Below, one piece after another: positions 16,249 to 23,808 of a stretch of 33,366 bases of DNA (position 1 is the stretch's first letter; each line of letters begins with the position of its first letter). This stretch comes from a virus. A program made the position numbers and the translations under genes. Under the pieces are notes generated by a model. That model saw only the letters and a list, made by a program, of their open reading frames with translations, was not told where the DNA came from and did not search any database. Location: positions 1 through 33,366 of the IMG/VR virus record IMGVR_UViG_3300017530_000065; one strand, written 5' to 3'.

Positions 16249-16906
16249 TCCACAGATTCACGGCATCGTCTCAAGCGGTAAAGGCGCGGCAATATTACCC
16301 CCGCTTGTCCACCTGGAAGAGGCCGGGCTGCAAGGCGACAATACCTGGCTAAACACCGGCACGGGCGGCAGCATCTACGATTACACGACCGTGAACAATA
16401 CGGCCGACTTTAGCCAGCCATCTGTGAACGGCGTGACGGTTTTGCAGAACGATAACAACGGTTATTTGGTAGCGCCAAACTACCCGGCTGAACAGACCCC
16501 CGGCCAGTCGTACACGGTGATCCGCACTCTGGTAGAAACAGGCGCTAGTAAGGCGGTATTCGCAAAGCAGTCAACCATAGAGTTTATCATCGGAGAGGGT
16601 ACTAGCTGGCGAGCAAGGCTAGGGAATTCGGCCACGGTGAGTCCTGTAGGAAGCATTATTAAAACTGTCATTGTGGTTATTGACTGGATAAATACGACTG
16701 ATTTTACAATTGAGGTGGTGGGCGAGGGAACCAGCACGGCGACTGGGGCAAGCACAAATGTTGATTTTACATCGTTATTTGCCCGGCCTGATGGCCTTCT
16801 GCCATACAACGGCTTGATTGGTGAACACCTTTATTATGACTCCATCCTTGACGCGCCCGACCGGGCAAACGTGATAGCATATCTACAAGACAGATTTGGC
16901 CTATAG
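16241..16906 (+). CDS. LamG-like lectin fold tail protein
   Basis: The start is TTG at 16241, well supported by an AGGAGG 6 nt upstream; the gene overlaps the fibre end by 8 bp. The 221-residue protein has a concanavalin-like beta pattern. Its final DAPDRANVIAYLQDRFGL matches the C-terminal helix common to LamG/ConA-type modules (DAERQAVEAYLxxKYGL-like). It is likely a second host-binding or tail-decorating protein. Confidence 0.65.
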   Translation: MLSPQIHGIVSSGKGAAILPPLVHLEEAGLQGDNTWLNTGTGGSIYDYTTVNNTADFSQPSVNGVTVLQNDNNGYLVAPNYPAEQTPGQSYTVIRTLVETGASKAVFAKQSTIEFIIGEGTSWRARLGNSATVSPVGSIIKTVIVVIDWINTTDFTIEVVGEGTSTATGASTNVDFTSLFARPDGLLPYNGLIGEHLYYDSILDAPDRANVIAYLQDRFGL

Positions 16907-16915
16907 GAGGCTGAT

Positions 16916-17110
16916 ATGAAAAGAGTACCTGATTTACTATATGATAAGAAATTCCAGACCGTCATTGTTGGCATTATCTTGATGACATTAGTCCGGTTGC
17001 TTCCATTTTTGGCAGATTTGGAGGTTGACATACTAAAGATTGTCGGTTTATTTATCTCTCTTATTTTTGCACAGGGAGTTTCAGACATAAATAAAGGTGG
17101 TGATAAATGA
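16916..17110 (+). CDS. holin candidate, two membrane spans
   Basis: The 64-residue protein has two hydrophobic segments (about residues 13-31 and 37-56), a short charged N-terminus and a polar tail, fitting a small holin. It has an AGGAGG ribosome-binding site and lies directly downstream of the tail genes and upstream of secreted lysis-type proteins. It would form membrane holes at the end of infection. The assignment is from topology and position, and a membrane anchor of another kind is possible. Confidence 0.6.
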   Translation: MKRVPDLLYDKKFQTVIVGIILMTLVRLLPFLADLEVDILKIVGLFISLIFAQGVSDINKGGDK

Positions 17111-17484
17111 AAAGAGCCCCCATCGTCTTGCTCCTATCTCTAATTACGGCCGTCGTCTTGCTGGCGAGTCGCCCGGCGGCGGCTGGTTTGTGCGTTGGCT
17201 GTGATACGGCCGTGCCTGACCCAACGCCAGACCCAACGCCAGACCCGACGCCGCCGCAGAAAACGCCAACAGCGACAGGTACATTTGCGCCGACAGCGAC
17301 GGCAACCGCAGAGCCTACGCTAACGCCAGACCCGACGGCTACGGCCACAGGCACGGCTACGCAATCACCCACAGCGACGTACACGCCAACAGCACAAAAC
17401 GCCTGGCTGGTTTATGTGCCTATTTGGCTAGGTTGCCCGCCGGGTATCACGGTTGAATTGTGCCGCGAAACCATGCGGCCGTGA
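17107..17484 (+). CDS. secreted protein with Pro/Thr-rich linker
   Basis: The 125-residue protein begins with a signal peptide (MKRAPIVLLLSLITAVVLLASRPAAAG), then CVGC, then about 70 residues of low-complexity PDPTPDPTP and TATATAEPT linker. It ends in a short Trp/Cys segment (LVYVPIWLGCPP). Such linkers are typical of secreted Chloroflexota proteins. It overlaps the holin and the hydrolase genes, so it is part of a lysis or exit cassette. Function unknown; a spanin-like or envelope-tethering role is possible. Confidence 0.55.
   Translation: MKRAPIVLLLSLITAVVLLASRPAAAGLCVGCDTAVPDPTPDPTPDPTPPQKTPTATGTFAPTATATAEPTLTPDPTATATGTATQSPTATYTPTAQNAWLVYVPIWLGCPPGITVELCRETMRP
17217..17254 (+). repeat. 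12-nt tandem repeat coding PDPT
   Basis: Three imperfect copies of a CCAACGCCAGAC-like unit encode the PDPTPDPTPDPTP linker. This is a small slippage-prone repeat inside the secreted protein gene. Confidence 0.6.
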
Positions 17485-18308
17485 GATACTTGCCGTTTCT
17501 GATTGCGTTCTTCTTTTTCGCCCCCATGCCGATATACACCACATATCTACCAACTATCACCGCGCCTTGCATTGACTCCCCGCAGCGCGGATATGCGTAT
17601 GCCTGGGGCAACTACAATGGCAACGTGACCGCGTATCCTTGCGATGGTTGGTGGTACAACTGGACGGCGAGAAAACCGGTGCAAGACTACGGCATTGGAT
17701 TTGTCCCCACAGTACAATGCGAACCATTCAAACACAAAACCTGGCCGAATGATGACGTTGAAGATTTGGCATCAAGCTACGGTCACGATTACAAAGGGTA
17801 TGTGATTGTCTTGAACGAACCTGACTGGAACCAATGCCCAACCACGCCAGGCGACGCGGCCGTATTTATGGAAGAGCTAGAGATTCAATTTCCTAACGTA
17901 AAATGGGTTGGGCCAAACGTGACTCAGAACGGCGGCGGCTGGTTATCTGAATTCGTCAGCATTTATGATGGCGACAATCTGGCGGGCGTTGGCATTCATT
18001 CGTATTCGCTAAATGGGAATGATGCACAGCCACAGGCCAGACTTGATGAGGCTATTGCGATTTGGGACGCGGCCGGTTGGGATGGCGTGGACATTTGGAT
18101 AACAGAATTCGGCACTGACGACGTGGCAAAGATGAGGCAATATATGGATGTGTACCAGCATGAGAGAGTCGAGCGTGTGGCCTACTTTGCGCCGATAATC
18201 CCGCGCGAGCAACCGGGTATTGACAAATGGCCGTATCCTGAGTCGTCACTGTTTGATGAGGACAGCGGGGAACTGACGGCCGTTGGTAAAATCTACCTGA
18301 ACAGATAA
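17481..18308 (+). CDS. secreted glycoside hydrolase (TIM-barrel), lysis candidate
   Basis: GTG at 17481 overlaps the previous stop (GTGA) and opens with a signal peptide (RYLPFLIAFFFFAPMP). The body carries an acid/base motif LNEPDW (Glu113) and a nucleophile motif WITEFG (Glu209) of retaining TIM-barrel hydrolases (Asl1/Glyco_hydro_cc-like). The substrate is unknown: it could be peptidoglycan glycan strands or capsule. Its place in the late lysis cluster suggests cell-wall degradation. Length 275 residues fits a single catalytic domain. Confidence 0.7.
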   Translation: MRYLPFLIAFFFFAPMPIYTTYLPTITAPCIDSPQRGYAYAWGNYNGNVTAYPCDGWWYNWTARKPVQDYGIGFVPTVQCEPFKHKTWPNDDVEDLASSYGHDYKGYVIVLNEPDWNQCPTTPGDAAVFMEELEIQFPNVKWVGPNVTQNGGGWLSEFVSIYDGDNLAGVGIHSYSLNGNDAQPQARLDEAIAIWDAAGWDGVDIWITEFGTDDVAKMRQYMDVYQHERVERVAYFAPIIPREQPGIDKWPYPESSLFDEDSGELTAVGKIYLNR

Positions 18309-18317
18309 AATACATCT

Positions 18318-18779
18318 ATGACAGTCTGCTTAATGGTCTTCGGCATAATCGGATTTTATTGTCAGCTTGGCGCGGCTGAAATCGGCGAGTGTTTTCTTAA
18401 TCCGCATCCTGATACCGTTACCTGTGTGGTGGATGCTGACGCGCTGCCAATACGGCCGTACAATTACAACCCGGAGCTAGGCGGCATTAACTGCTACCAG
18501 GACACGTGCGAGACGTTAGGCGACGGAACTTTAGTGGCTGATGCTTGGGGATGGGCAGCCGCCTGCGTTCCCGGCTGGTACGGCCGTAAGGTGCTGCTGG
18601 TTGACGAAGGGGAGATGTGGGAATGCAGAGACAACGGCGGCGCAATTGTGCCACGCTACGGCGAAGTATACAGCCCGGCGGACGGGTTTATATCGCTGTG
18701 GTTTCTACCGATTGACCTGCTTCTAAGAGAAGCGCCGCATTACGCGCTAGAATTACTTGATTGGCAGTTTGTGGAATAG
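18318..18779 (+). CDS. secreted Cys-rich 3D/RlpA-like domain protein
   Basis: The 153-residue protein starts with a hydrophobic leader (VCLMVFGIIGFYCQLGAAEIG). Residues about 75-125 (GTLVADAWGWAAACVPGWYGRKVLLVDEG...RDNGGAIV) resemble a 3D or RlpA-type double-psi barrel, found in cell-wall lytic or glycan-binding proteins. Several cysteines suggest disulfides outside the cytoplasm. The name is a pattern-based guess. It is the last gene of the rightward lysis cluster. Confidence 0.5.
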   Translation: MTVCLMVFGIIGFYCQLGAAEIGECFLNPHPDTVTCVVDADALPIRPYNYNPELGGINCYQDTCETLGDGTLVADAWGWAAACVPGWYGRKVLLVDEGEMWECRDNGGAIVPRYGEVYSPADGFISLWFLPIDLLLREAPHYALELLDWQFVE

Positions 18780-18846
18780 TATATAATCGTTTTAATTATC
18801 ATTTTAACATGAGTATGAAATGGTAAACCAGCTAAACGGAACGCAA

Positions 18847-19650
18847 CTAATCAACATATCCAACGCCACACGAAATGCACGGCGACTCATGCTCAAACAA
18901 ACTTGGGTTTATTTTAGCATTAGATTCATGTTCTTCTCTTACCTGTTTTAGAGTAAGCGCCGTCACCTTGCCACCTCGTTGATCGCGCAATAGCGCATAA
19001 TTTTGCCGGACGGGGTGCTTTCTCATCTCAGATTCCCACTGCTCGATAGCGGCGAAACGCTCCGGGAAGTTCAGTAATGTTCGAGTCCAGTCGTGGCGGC
19101 CTTGCTTCACGCAAATGCCGCCGCAGTTTGCGTGACTGTAGCCGAGTTTGTACATTCGTGGCGGCTCTATGCTCCAATCCTCACGGCAAACTTGCGTGTA
19201 TGGCCTGGTTTCATACGGCCGCCATAGCAGCGGAAAATCAACGGAGTATCCCTTCTTTTCGTATGCGTTTTTTGTGGCCTTGCATCTATGCACCTCGGAA
19301 TAATCGAATCCGATATGTATTGTCAATGGCACGTCGAAATTAGAAAGCCAGTCTTTGAAAATGGCGATCTTTAATACACGTGTGCATGGTGCTATTTTTT
19401 GGTTTGGGATAATTTGCACATCCTTAGACACCTGGTACGGATCCCGGCCATCGCTAAGCACCACGATTGGCGGCCAACGCTTTTGGCAATCAGCCATAAA
19501 ACGGTAATTATCACTATCCTCAATGGTGGTGTCCATAAACACTATGGTTGTGTTTTCAAGACCGTACCTCTCCAAAACCCGTTCAACTGTAATTGCAGAT
19601 GAAATTCCCGTACTAAACGACACAATGTTTTGTCTGTTTTCTGCTGACAT
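18847..19650 (-). CDS. PAPS-reductase-like PP-loop protein
   Basis: The 267-residue protein is of the adenine-nucleotide alpha-hydrolase (PAPS reductase/DndC-like) fold. Its PP-loop is altered from SGGxDS to FSTGISSAI (residues about 12-20). A C-terminal cysteine cluster (CTRVLK, NCGGIC, CISCG) could bind a metal or Fe-S centre. In phages such proteins may feed nucleotide or tRNA/DNA sulfur chemistry, but the reaction here is unknown. It lies alone on the reverse strand between late genes, with its own promoter (19753-19763) and an attenuator-like leader. It has an AAGGAG 7 nt before its ATG. Confidence 0.7.
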   Translation of the reverse strand: MSAENRQNIVSFSTGISSAITVERVLERYGLENTTIVFMDTTIEDSDNYRFMADCQKRWPPIVVLSDGRDPYQVSKDVQIIPNQKIAPCTRVLKIAIFKDWLSNFDVPLTIHIGFDYSEVHRCKATKNAYEKKGYSVDFPLLWRPYETRPYTQVCREDWSIEPPRMYKLGYSHANCGGICVKQGRHDWTRTLLNFPERFAAIEQWESEMRKHPVRQNYALLRDQRGGKVTALTLKQVREEHESNAKINPSLFEHESPCISCGVGYVD

Positions 19651-19746
19651 TTGTCATCTCCTTAAAAACAAAAAATCACAGACTGATTGAGCCAGTCTGT
19701 GATTTTTCGCAAACGTTTTGTGATTTTTCGCTTGGCTCAATCAAGC
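19651..19746 (-). promoter_or_regulatory. attenuator-like leader with complementary hairpin loops
   Basis: Read on the minus strand, the roughly 95-nt leader starts with a 5-bp hairpin (19730-19746) with loop ATTGAGC. It then carries GCGAAAAATCACA twice (19719-19731 and 19698-19710), then a 15-bp hairpin (19671-19707) with loop GCTCAAT followed by TTTTTTGTTTTT, just before AAGGAG. The two loops are perfect 7-nt complements and could form a kissing interaction. The first GCGAAAAATCACA can pair with the terminator's 3' arm in place of the second. The features fit a transcription attenuator. Confidence 0.65.
19671..19707 (-). terminator. intrinsic terminator in the leader of the PP-loop gene
   Basis: A perfect 15-bp stem (19671-19685 with 19693-19707, 7-nt loop) is followed on the minus strand by a T-rich tract directly upstream of the ribosome-binding site of the 19650 gene. 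It would stop transcription before the gene unless the leader refolds. Confidence 0.7.
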
Positions 19747-19752
19747 GTAGGT

Positions 19753-19763
19753 ATTATACCACA
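19753..19763 (-). promoter_or_regulatory. extended -10 promoter, leftward
   Basis: On the minus strand TGTGG-TATAAT faces the PP-loop gene; expected start about 19746. It forms a near-mirror image with the rightward TGTGG-TACAAT 10 nt away (CCACA...TGTGG dyad), so two divergent promoters share one centre near 19766. Confidence 0.6.
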
Positions 19764-19772
19764 CCCCGCCAA

Positions 19773-19783
19773 TGTGGTACAAT
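19773..19783 (+). promoter_or_regulatory. extended -10 promoter for the 19820 gene
   Basis: TGTGG-TACAAT (19773-19783) precedes AAGGAGG and the ATG at 19820; expected start about 19790. It shares the TGTGSTAYAAT pattern with 1549 and 25323. No clear -35 is seen. Confidence 0.6.
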
Positions 19784-19819
19784 TATACTCTTAGCAATCA
19801 ACCGCAAAAAGGAGGATTT

Positions 19820-21700
19820 ATGACAAAGAACAGCATCGGTTTTCACACGGGGTTAGGTGGCAACCACGGCGGCATCGGGGAATGGATGGCGGCTGACGCT
19901 GGCAACCGTAGCAGCATTAAAAGCATTGACGACTACGGAAAATGCCTAGAAGCATTAGAAAAAGGCGTTCCGTTTGTTGGCTACCGCATGAGTGCCCCGG
20001 CTAAGATTCCTGTTGAAGTACCGGACTATACGCTATCGCCTCCCAATGCGGCCGTCACCTTTTCCAACATGCTAATGGTCGCCTTGCCGCCAGAATTCGA
20101 TAACAGAACGTGGTTAGAGCCTATCAACGAACCCCGCGCAAAACTTGCACCGGGGGATGTGCAATGGCAAGGAATGAACCCGGTCTTATGGCTGTCTGAA
20201 TTCTCAATTGAGATGTGTAAGATACTGAACCCGCAGGGATACCGGCTGTGCTTGCCATCATTTAACACCGGAGAGCCGCCAGAAGAAGATTATCGCCACA
20301 TGGAAGGGTATGTAAAATATTGTGCTGACAATCCCGGCATGGCGGCGCTGTCGGTGCATGAGTATTCATTTGAATGGAATGATAGATGGGATGAAATCTA
20401 TCCCTACCATTACGGCCGTTTTGAGCGGTTTATCGCACTGGCTGATGAGGCCGGGATACCGCGTGACTTTAACATTTTCGTCACTGAGTGGGGCGGCTCT
20501 CACGACTGGGCGCACGATTGGGATTGGGTTAAAAAGTGGACTGACAAATACAATGAGATTATTGTACGCTTTCCACAAGTAAAAATGGTAGCGGCGTGGT
20601 GTCTGCAAAACTATCAAGGTGCGCCTATCTCTAACCAGGTGCAAACCTGGATACGGCCGTTTCACGATGGCAGTTACGAAGATGACTTTGACCCAGGGCA
20701 ACAGCCCGCCACGACGTTTTTGGGAACGTTGCCCGGCGATACCACACCGCCGCCGACCGACCCCCCGCCCGGAAGCGACTGCCCCGGCACAATCAACATC
20801 CGGAGGGTTTATAATCTTCTACCACAAGATACAACTATTGTAGAATTGGCAACAGTTGCGGGCGAATTGCACCAACTTCGTAACACATTCGGTTACAGTC
20901 ACGATGACGCAATCACGCTTGTGACGCATGGTAATGAGAAATCAGAGATGTTTGTCTATGAGCCGCAGCGGCGCAACAGGGGCGACTTGGAAGAGATAGA
21001 AGATAGCGGCGCGAGATGGAAGGCAGCTTATTTCAAAGCCAGGCCACCGGCGGATAAGCCGCCAAATAGACCTCCCGGAGGTGCTACTTTGAACATACGA
21101 AAATACTTTGAGCCAGTGGGAGACATCGGCCAGCAGGTGGTATTCAGGTTCACGGACGGCCGTACACAAGCACAGCAGCTAAGGCGACAGGCTGACGGCT
21201 CTTGTGTTTTGTGGAAGGGTGAGGGACAGTGGTTTGATGGTAAACAGTATGTGGATTATGAACACTGGCGCGTCCAGGATGGGCAGGTACAAAAGTTTAT
21301 TGATACGTCCGACGCTGGCAACGGTGGGCGCGATGCGTACAATCTTCACTGGACGGCATGGCTGCCTGAGGTGGTAACGATTGGTCAGCAGTACACAAGC
21401 ACCCCAACCGTCACCCGATTTAACCGGACAAACTGCCAAGTAGTTGACGATTCGTCAACGGTTGATTATCTTACCGTCGTAGAAGTATTGCCGCGCTGGG
21501 TATCAAAGTGGGATAAGGACATCGTGTATGAGGATGTTATGGTGGTAGAATGGAGAAAGTCACAAAACGGCGCGGTTATTGAAACGTACAAGTTTGCGCC
21601 CGGCGTGGCATATGTGGCCTGGAATGATGGTGAAGTGGGGGAAATTCCGCTTGGTCGTGAGCCGTTAACCGGAAAGCTTACAGTGTGCTATAATATTTAG
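19820..21700 (+). CDS. large glycoside hydrolase, endolysin candidate
   Basis: The ATG at 19820 follows AAGGAGG. The 626-residue protein has an N-terminal TIM-barrel hydrolase with EPINEP (Glu104) and FVTEWGG (Glu223) as likely acid/base and nucleophile. A Pro-rich linker follows (TPPPTDPPPGSDCPG, about residues 310-330), and then a long C-terminal part rich in Trp and Tyr that may bind cell wall. There is no signal peptide, so release would need the holin, as with a classical endolysin. The substrate (glycan of peptidoglycan or capsule) is not known. Its catalytic pattern resembles that of the 17481 gene, which has a signal peptide instead. Confidence 0.65.
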   Translation: MTKNSIGFHTGLGGNHGGIGEWMAADAGNRSSIKSIDDYGKCLEALEKGVPFVGYRMSAPAKIPVEVPDYTLSPPNAAVTFSNMLMVALPPEFDNRTWLEPINEPRAKLAPGDVQWQGMNPVLWLSEFSIEMCKILNPQGYRLCLPSFNTGEPPEEDYRHMEGYVKYCADNPGMAALSVHEYSFEWNDRWDEIYPYHYGRFERFIALADEAGIPRDFNIFVTEWGGSHDWAHDWDWVKKWTDKYNEIIVRFPQVKMVAAWCLQNYQGAPISNQVQTWIRPFHDGSYEDDFDPGQQPATTFLGTLPGDTTPPPTDPPPGSDCPGTINIRRVYNLLPQDTTIVELATVAGELHQLRNTFGYSHDDAITLVTHGNEKSEMFVYEPQRRNRGDLEEIEDSGARWKAAYFKARPPADKPPNRPPGGATLNIRKYFEPVGDIGQQVVFRFTDGRTQAQQLRRQADGSCVLWKGEGQWFDGKQYVDYEHWRVQDGQVQKFIDTSDAGNGGRDAYNLHWTAWLPEVVTIGQQYTSTPTVTRFNRTNCQVVDDSSTVDYLTVVEVLPRWVSKWDKDIVYEDVMVVEWRKSQNGAVIETYKFAPGVAYVAWNDGEVGEIPLGREPLTGKLTVCYNI

Positions 21701-21716
21701 ACGTTGGCTTCCCCTC

Positions 21717-21764
21717 GCGCCCGGCTATTTCAGTGACATGAAATAGCCGGGCGCATTTTGTTTT
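21717..21764 (+). terminator. strong intrinsic terminator between convergent genes
   Basis: A 16-bp perfect stem (21717-21732 with 21739-21754, 6-nt loop) is followed by ATTTTGTTTT, just after the 21700 stop. It ends the rightward late transcription facing the leftward annealing-protein operon. Confidence 0.85.
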
Positions 21765-21783
21765 ACATCATTAACACAAGCGT

Positions 21784-22785
21784 TTAAGTTTCCTTGCGTT
21801 CCACACACCAATCAAATATGGAAACGGCCGTTTCCGTCTTTAGTACCGTTTTGTACAGCAGCGCCTTTTCGCCAAGCTCCGGCCATAGTTTCATGGCGCT
21901 TATTGCATGTTGGCGGACGTTGTACAGGCCGGTCAACACAAGCCTGTCAGCTACGAAACCGGCCTTCACCGGGTCGCTCTCTGCAACCTGTTGCCTAAGT
22001 TCTTCATTTGTGTACGATGGTTTCTCAGGCTCGTAATCATGACCATATGCGCCGGAAATGTTTTCATCAAGAACCTCCTTTACCATTTTATCAAGTTCTT
22101 TTTCTACCATTGCCACCGCGCTTTTCGGATGTGGTGTCAATTCCTCAAATGTCGTCTCGGCTGGCTTGGTGGTCGGGGTTGGTTCAGGTTCGGCAATCTC
22201 GCCGGTTACAATGTCAATAGGCACATCGGCTTGGCTCATTTCCTCCTGCGTATAAACGCCCGACAAGTCGGCAGGAAACGCTTTGCGTAATGCGCCAGAC
22301 TCGGCACACTTTGCCAGCATTACATGAGGAAACTTTTGCCACATACTGCCCTTCTTGTCACCTGGATAATATTCGTTCCAGTATGCAGAGTTGGAAAAGG
22401 CGACGCGCTGACCTGATACCAGTTTCCACACCGTGACGCTGGCTTTCGCCGGTGCATCGAATGTAGTCTGATAGCGTGTCTGTGATATTTTACCGTCAAA
22501 TACCGCCTCGTCATTTCCTGCATACTTGCCCGTCCGGTCTGCTACCAGACGATAGCCATCAATGCCGGTAATGATGGACATTTTCGGACCCGCTTTCGTG
22601 CTGTATTTTTGGAAATAGATTTGCTTTGCCAGCGGGTCAAGGCCGGTTTTTTGACACTGATGCAAGAATAATTCTAGCTCATCATCCGTTGCTCCGATGG
22701 CAACCGTGCGCTTAATTAGTTGCACCTTGCTGTCGTCAAATGTGATAATGTCTGTATTTTCCGTTGTCGTCAATTCGTTACTCAT
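21784..22785 (-). CDS. bet: single-strand annealing protein (Bet/RecT family)
   Basis: The 333-residue protein shows the Bet/RecT signature: RTVAIGATDDELELFLHQCQKTGLDPLAKQIYF near the N-terminus, IITGIDGYRLVADRTGKYAG, and FPHVMLAKCAESGALRKAFPADLSGVY. It anneals single-stranded DNA ends and supports recombination-dependent replication. The start at 22785 is chosen by AAAGGTGAAACGAAAA; an ORF extending to 22848 is rejected because the zinc-ribbon gene overlaps there. The C-terminus is acidic and disordered before the last helical part. No partner exonuclease of the Exo or RecE type is recognised nearby. Confidence 0.85.
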   Translation of the reverse strand: MSNELTTTENTDIITFDDSKVQLIKRTVAIGATDDELELFLHQCQKTGLDPLAKQIYFQKYSTKAGPKMSIITGIDGYRLVADRTGKYAGNDEAVFDGKISQTRYQTTFDAPAKASVTVWKLVSGQRVAFSNSAYWNEYYPGDKKGSMWQKFPHVMLAKCAESGALRKAFPADLSGVYTQEEMSQADVPIDIVTGEIAEPEPTPTTKPAETTFEELTPHPKSAVAMVEKELDKMVKEVLDENISGAYGHDYEPEKPSYTNEELRQQVAESDPVKAGFVADRLVLTGLYNVRQHAISAMKLWPELGEKALLYKTVLKTETAVSIFDWCVERKET

Positions 22786-22900
22786 TTTTCGTTTCACCTT
22801 TCCAGATTGACCGGCACTCCTCGCAGAGCTGCCGGTCTTCATACTCACAATAAGTTAACGGCCGTCTCTGGCAGCATCCGTCACATTTGTTATTTTTCAT
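22778..22900 (-). CDS. zinc-ribbon micro-protein, 40 aa
   Basis: The product (MKNNKCDGCCQRRPLTYCEY...LCEECRSIW) has CxxC-C and CEEC cysteine pairs, a compact zinc-binding pattern. It is coupled at both ends: its ATG overlaps the stop of the 22900-23139 gene, and its tail overlaps the start of the annealing protein. This gene includes one ACGGCCGT copy (22858). A DNA or RNA contact is likely but unproven. Confidence 0.65.
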   Translation of the reverse strand: MKNNKCDGCCQRRPLTYCEYEDRQLCEECRSIWKGETKNE

Positions 22901-23139
22901 CACCACCCCCGCGCTTGCGCCAGAAAATCTTCATATGTTGCGTCAACATCGGCCAATTCCACATCAGTACCGGTTATTTTGAATGGTAGATACTTCTGTG
23001 GCTCTGCCCCGGCCATACGTTCTGCCTTAGCCATCGGCATGTTGCCGTCGTGATAATTGCAATTTACGGCATTTGCCCACGCCAGCCACTCCGCCGTGTA
23101 TCCTCTTTCTGAAAATAACGGTTTTCGTTTCTTTCCCAT
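22900..23139 (-). CDS. hypothetical protein, 79 aa
   Basis: It starts after AAAGGAAACGAA (minus strand), the recurrent leader of this phage. A basic N-terminus (MGKKRKPLFSERGYTAEWLAWAN) leads into a helical acidic C-terminus (ELADVDATYEDFLAQARGW). A small hairpin with GCCGGG arms (around 23152-23172) lies just upstream of its ribosome-binding site. No known family. It is in one leftward operon with the annealing protein. Confidence 0.65.
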   Translation of the reverse strand: MGKKRKPLFSERGYTAEWLAWANAVNCNYHDGNMPMAKAERMAGAEPQKYLPFKITGTDVELADVDATYEDFLAQARGW

Positions 23140-23194
23140 TTCGTTTCCTTTGCCGGGTACAATGCCCCCGGCTGGCTCTATTCTGTCGTGTTTA

Positions 23195-23404
23195 TTATAT
23201 CTTTCTTACAATCTGGTCGGCGTGTAAATATCGATGGCCTGTGTCTCCAGCGTATGCAACTAGTGTCACAGAGTGTGCGTTTACGTAGCCGTATCGTGAA
23301 CGCCAATGCCGTTCTGTCTTGACAAACTCATTGTCAAAATGCCAAAATAAATGTCCAGGCTGTATTTTTTCAAATTCGCATTCGGTTTCGTGTTTATTGT
23401 CCAT
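23195..23404 (-). CDS. hypothetical protein, 69 aa, first gene of leftward operon
   Basis: It begins after AAAGGAAACGACAA (minus strand). The sequence is His/Trp-rich (GHLFWHFDNEFVKTERHWRSRYGYVNAHSV) and compact. It is the first product of the promoter at 23444-23472, so it may be an early regulator or host-takeover factor. No family recognised. Confidence 0.6.
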   Translation of the reverse strand: MDNKHETECEFEKIQPGHLFWHFDNEFVKTERHWRSRYGYVNAHSVTLVAYAGDTGHRYLHADQIVRKI

Positions 23405-23443
23405 TTGTCGTTTCCTTTTGTGCTAGTCAATTTCAATAAACAG

Positions 23444-23472
23444 AGTATACAACATGTTGTAAAAATTGTCGA
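23444..23472 (-). promoter_or_regulatory. leftward promoter with operator palindrome
   Basis: On the minus strand TCGACA, 17 nt, TATACT. The spacer contains the perfect 12-bp palindrome ACAACATGTTGT (23449-23460). Its inner AACATGTT lies one base before the -10, exactly as in the promoter at 32873. It drives the annealing-protein operon. Confidence 0.7.
23449..23460. promoter_or_regulatory. operator palindrome ACAACATGTTGT
   Basis: A perfect 12-bp palindrome lies in the spacer of the leftward promoter and near the rightward regulator gene. A binding site for the HTH-like protein encoded at 23518, or for a host regulator, is the simplest explanation. Confidence 0.6.
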
Positions 23473-23482
23473 GCGTTTGCTG

Positions 23483-23511
23483 TTGACAGTTTCAATTGCC
23501 TATTGTACACT
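23483..23511 (+). promoter_or_regulatory. rightward promoter for the regulator gene, leaderless
   Basis: TTGACA (23483-23488), 17 nt, TACACT (23506-23511). The ATG at 23518 lies 7 nt after the -10, where transcription is expected to start, so the message would be leaderless, as for lambda cI from PRM. Confidence 0.7.
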
Positions 23512-23517
23512 CTACAT

Positions 23518-23808
23518 ATGATAAAACAAGAACGGTTTACCTATATGTTGGAAACATCTGGTTTGACTCAGGCGCAAATGTGCCGCCTGATGGATATTGA
23601 TCCGTCCGATATGAACCGGTACTGGCATGGCAAACGCCAGCCACGCCCGGCAGTGCTTATGGAATTCATGGTAGCCAGCGGCGAGCTAATCCCGGTGGCA
23701 TTGTCAGAATGGTATGAAGCAGACGAGGCGCGGCTGTTGAAGATTCAGCGGCGCGTCCAGGCATTGATAGAGGAAACGATGAGCAAAAAGTGGATGGTGA
23801 ACGCATGA
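23518..23808 (+). CDS. small HTH-like early regulator
   Basis: The 96-residue protein has a helix-turn-helix-like segment (LTQAQMCRLMDIDPSDMNRYWHGKRQP, about residues 15-42) with the order seen in XRE/Cro proteins, and a helical C-terminal half for dimerisation. It lies next to the divergent operator and has a leaderless promoter. It may be the phage's repressor or Cro-like switch protein, although there is no integrase here to support lysogeny. It overlaps the next gene by ATGA. Confidence 0.65.
   Translation: MIKQERFTYMLETSGLTQAQMCRLMDIDPSDMNRYWHGKRQPRPAVLMEFMVASGELIPVALSEWYEADEARLLKIQRRVQALIEETMSKKWMVNA

Noticed and set aside
22786-22848. Upstream extension of the annealing protein to 22848
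   Set aside because: The internal ATG at 22785 has a better ribosome-binding site, and the extension overlaps a coupled zinc-ribbon gene in another frame.
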